The notes under the pieces: model-generated | Seen by the model: only the letters and a program-made list of their open reading frames with translations | Databases searched by the model: none | Told to the model about the DNA's origin: nothing | From: Comamonadaceae bacterium | GTDB lineage: Bacteria; Pseudomonadota; Gammaproteobacteria; Burkholderiales; Burkholderiaceae_C | DNA: 8,049 bases | Direction of reading: 5' to 3' | NCBI GenBank assembly: GCA_027490555.1 | Contig: JAIXXW010000299.1 | Coordinates: forward strand, 1 to 8,049 | Translations under genes and position numbers: made by a program | Part shown: piece after piece, positions 6,575 to 8,049 of the stretch | How the letters are laid out: each line of letters opens with the position of its first letter | Numbering within the stretch: position 1 is the first letter of the stretch

Positions 6575-7177
6575 TCAACAGCGAACGCCCAATGATCGCA
6601 GCAAAGCGGCCGTCTCGAACAAGGGCAATCCCATGATGCCCGAATAACTGCCGCGCATCTGTGCGATGTGGGCCGCTGCCCTGCCCTGTACACCGTACGC
6701 CCCGGCCTTGCCCATGGGCTCGCCGGTGGCCACATAGGCCCGGATCTGGGCCAGGGTCATGGGCGCAAAGCGTACCCAGGATTCGGACAAGGCGCTCACG
6801 CGTCGGCCGCCCTTTTGCGCCGCCACCGCTGTCAGCACCCGGTGCGATTGTCCTGCCAGCCGCTGCAGCATGCGCACGGCATCGGCCGGGTCCACCGGCT
6901 TGCCCAAGATCTCCCGGCCCAGGCAGACGGTGGTGTCGGCGCACAGGACCGGCGCGGGCGGCAGGCCCTGGCGCTTGAGGCGTTGCACCGCCGCGTCGAG
7001 CTTCAGGCCCGTCACGCGCGCCACATAGCGCGCTGGGGCCTCCTGGCCGTGCACCGCCTCCAGAGACTCGGCGTCTTCGTCAGGCCCGGCCAGCAGCAGG
7101 GTGTGGGCCACGTCCAACTGGTCCAACAGCTGGCTGCGACGGGGGCTTTGGGAAGCCAGGTAAATGAACGTGCTCAT
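6575..7177 (-). CDS. maf: Maf-family nucleoside triphosphate pyrophosphatase (YhdE type, dTTP/UTP)
   Basis: The 200-residue cytoplasmic enzyme belongs to the Maf/HAM1-like fold and hydrolyses nucleoside triphosphates to monophosphates plus pyrophosphate, a house-cleaning role. The N-terminal phosphate-binding motif is LASQSPRRSQLL (residues about 7-18), followed by the metal-site segment VLCADTTVCLG and the GKP turn. Further along are SESWVRFAPMT and KAGAYGVQGRAA. The KAGAY(G)xQG signature is typical of the YhdE subgroup acting on dTTP, UTP and modified pyrimidines, and differs from the YceF subgroup. The ATG at 7175-7177 overlaps the rlmH stop in ATGA, a sign of translational coupling. An in-frame upstream ATG at 7372 lies inside rlmH and gives no family-like sequence. 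The gene pair maf-rng (yhdE-cafA) is also adjacent in E. coli. Confidence 0.93.
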   Translation of the reverse strand: MSTFIYLASQSPRRSQLLDQLDVAHTLLLAGPDEDAESLEAVHGQEAPARYVARVTGLKLDAAVQRLKRQGLPPAPVLCADTTVCLGREILGKPVDPADAVRMLQRLAGQSHRVLTAVAAQKGGRRVSALSESWVRFAPMTLAQIRAYVATGEPMGKAGAYGVQGRAAAHIAQMRGSYSGIMGLPLFETAALLRSLGVRC

Positions 7178-7641
7178 TCGCGGTGGTAGGGGTGGTTGGC
7201 ATTGATCGACCAGGCGCGGTAGAGCTGCTCGATCAGCAACACCCGGGCCATGGCATGGGGCAGCGTCAGGTCGGACAGGCGGATGCGCTCGTGCGCCGCC
7301 TGCCTGAATTCGGGCTCGAGGCCGTCGGGGCCGCCAATGACCAGGGCCACGTCGTCCCCACCCCTTTGCCATTGGGTCAGGCGCCCGGCCAGGGCCTGGG
7401 TGGTCAGCGCGGTGCCGCGTTCGTCGAGCACCACGGTGCGGCTGCCGCGTGGGATGGCCGCTTCGATGCGCTGGCGCTCGGCCGCATACAGATTGGCCAG
7501 GGTCTTGGAACCCCGGGGCTCGGTTTTAACGGCCTTGAGCTCGACCTTGAGCTCCGGCGGGAACCGTTTGGCGTAATCGTCCCAGGCGTTTTGGGCCCAA
7601 TCCGGCACACGCAGGCCGACCGCCACGATCAGCAGCTTCAT
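7174..7641 (-). CDS. rlmH: 23S rRNA (pseudouridine1915-N3)-methyltransferase RlmH
   Basis: The product of 155 residues has the normal length of RlmH, a SPOUT-class methyltransferase. RlmH uses S-adenosylmethionine to methylate N3 of pseudouridine 1915 in helix 69 of 23S rRNA on assembled 70S ribosomes. The start is MKLLIVAVGLRVPDWAQ. The trefoil-knot cofactor site is seen in VALVIGGPDGLEP (about 100-112) and in the C-terminal block LSDLTLPHAMARVLLIEQLY followed by RAWSINANHPYHRE. That last segment is nearly invariant in the family. The ATG lies 7 bases downstream of the rsfS stop, without a clear ribosome binding site, so coupling to rsfS is likely; rsfS-rlmH adjacency is widely conserved. 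The stop overlaps the maf start by four bases. Confidence 0.97.
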   Translation of the reverse strand: MKLLIVAVGLRVPDWAQNAWDDYAKRFPPELKVELKAVKTEPRGSKTLANLYAAERQRIEAAIPRGSRTVVLDERGTALTTQALAGRLTQWQRGGDDVALVIGGPDGLEPEFRQAAHERIRLSDLTLPHAMARVLLIEQLYRAWSINANHPYHRE

Positions 7642-7647
7642 GCAGGA

Positions 7648-8049
7648 TCAATCGGCTGGGCGTCGGGTCGCAGCTCGCACGGCCTTGCGGGCTGGGGCCT
7701 TGGGGGCCGCAGCCTTGGCGCTCGATCGGGTCGCCGCTTTGGCGGTGGGCTTGCCCACGGTCTTGGCCGCAGTCTTCGCCGGGGTTTTCGCCGCAGGCTT
7801 GGCCGAGGCGCTGGGCGCCTTCAAGGCGGGTTTGGCCTTGGCGGAGGCTTTGGCTTTGGGGCTGGCAGGGGTTTTGGCGGCCTTGGTTTTGGCCGCTGGT
7901 TTCTGAGGGGCAGAACTGAGGACATGGGCCTTTTGCCCGGCCGCAGCCACAGGCTTGGGCGCACCCAACTTCAGGCGCACAGGCTTGCCACCCCAGATTT
8001 CCTCCAGGTTGTAATAGCCCCGGATGGTGGGCTGCATGATGTGCACCAC
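7648..8049 (-). CDS. rsfS: Ribosomal silencing factor RsfS, N-terminus beyond window, with long Ala/Lys-rich tail
   Basis: Only the last 133 codons are present; the frame is open to the right edge. The first visible residues, VVHIMQPTIRGYYNLEEIWGG, match the end of the RsfS (RsfA/YbeB/Iojap) domain, in which DVVVHIM and a closing LWG are conserved. RsfS binds ribosomal protein uL14 and blocks subunit joining when cells starve. The GTG at 8047-8049 is an internal valine, not a start. Where E. coli RsfS stops, this protein continues for about 105 residues (bases 7651-7962) made mainly of Ala, Lys, Pro, Ser and Thr, with KPAAKT- and KTAAKT-like units resembling histone H1 or AlgP tails. In the last 103 residues I count 36 Ala, 20 Lys, 5 Arg, one Asp and no Glu. 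The tail is presumably disordered and nucleic acid binding (inference). rlmH follows after 6 bases. Confidence 0.9.
   Translation of the reverse strand: MVHIMQPTIRGYYNLEEIWGGKPVRLKLGAPKPVAAAGQKAHVLSSAPQKPAAKTKAAKTPASPKAKASAKAKPALKAPSASAKPAAKTPAKTAAKTVGKPTAKAATRSSAKAAAPKAPARKAVRAATRRPAD

Noticed and set aside
5423..6595. Rightward open frame of 390 codons opposite rng
   Set aside because: It mirrors the RNase G catalytic core; its length comes from GC-rich codons. The His/Gln/Leu-rich translation shows no domain.
7178..7372. Upstream ATG extension of maf into rlmH
   Set aside because: The Maf N-terminus (MSTFIYLASQSPRR) begins exactly at 7177 with an ATGA overlap. The extra 65 residues are an out-of-frame reading of the conserved RlmH C-terminus.
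7640..7906. Rightward Ala/Leu-rich open frame resembling a small membrane protein
   Set aside because: It is the complement of the Ala/Lys-rich RsfS tail, where Lys/Ala codons read backwards give Leu, Gly and Ala. It has no independent support.
1..8049. CRISPR arrays, tRNA or rRNA genes, insertion sequences, prophage or defence genes
   Set aside because: I looked on both strands for regular direct repeats, cloverleaf-like segments, transposase motifs and atypical composition and found none; nearly every base belongs to a recognisable housekeeping gene.

Overview
The window reads as a stretch of core chromosome from a GC-rich betaproteobacterium, most likely Burkholderiales and probably Comamonadaceae. 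That placement rests on remembered family resemblance of the Rng, RlmH, RsfS and CpoB proteins; no search was run. Coding density is very high. I see no tRNA, rRNA, CRISPR array, insertion sequence or prophage signal, and no intergenic gap exceeds about 110 bases.

Layout from left to right. Bases 1-3102 hold a leftward block, transcribed tolB -> pal -> cpoB (ybgF) -> a YeeE/YedE-type membrane transporter that runs off the left edge. From 3211 to 5013 a single rightward gene encodes an MsbA-type lipid A flippase, divergent from tolB across a 108-base promoter region. From 5021 to the right edge lies a second leftward block, transcribed rsfS (5' end beyond the window) -> rlmH -> maf (yhdE type) -> rng (cafA). 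Its junctions are tight: 6 bases, a 4-base ATGA overlap, then an 81-base gap with a terminator-like hairpin before rng. msbA and rng converge with only 7 bases between their stop codons.

How the genes work together. TolB, Pal and CpoB are the periplasmic and outer-membrane half of the Tol-Pal system, which keeps the outer membrane attached and constricting during division. MsbA flips lipid A-core for the same outer membrane, so the divergent pair has an envelope theme. The right block is a translation and RNA housekeeping operon: RsfS silences idle ribosomes, RlmH methylates 23S rRNA, Maf hydrolyses non-canonical or surplus nucleotides, and RNase G matures 16S rRNA and decays mRNA.

No previously undescribed system is evident. 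The points most worth a second look are the roughly 100-residue Ala/Lys-rich, histone H1-like tail on RsfS, the terminator-like hairpin between maf and rng, tolB standing at the head of its cluster without tolQRA, a YeeE/YedE transporter joined to the end of the tol-pal block, the nearly leaderless layout of msbA, and a Gly-Thr repeat in the Pal linker.
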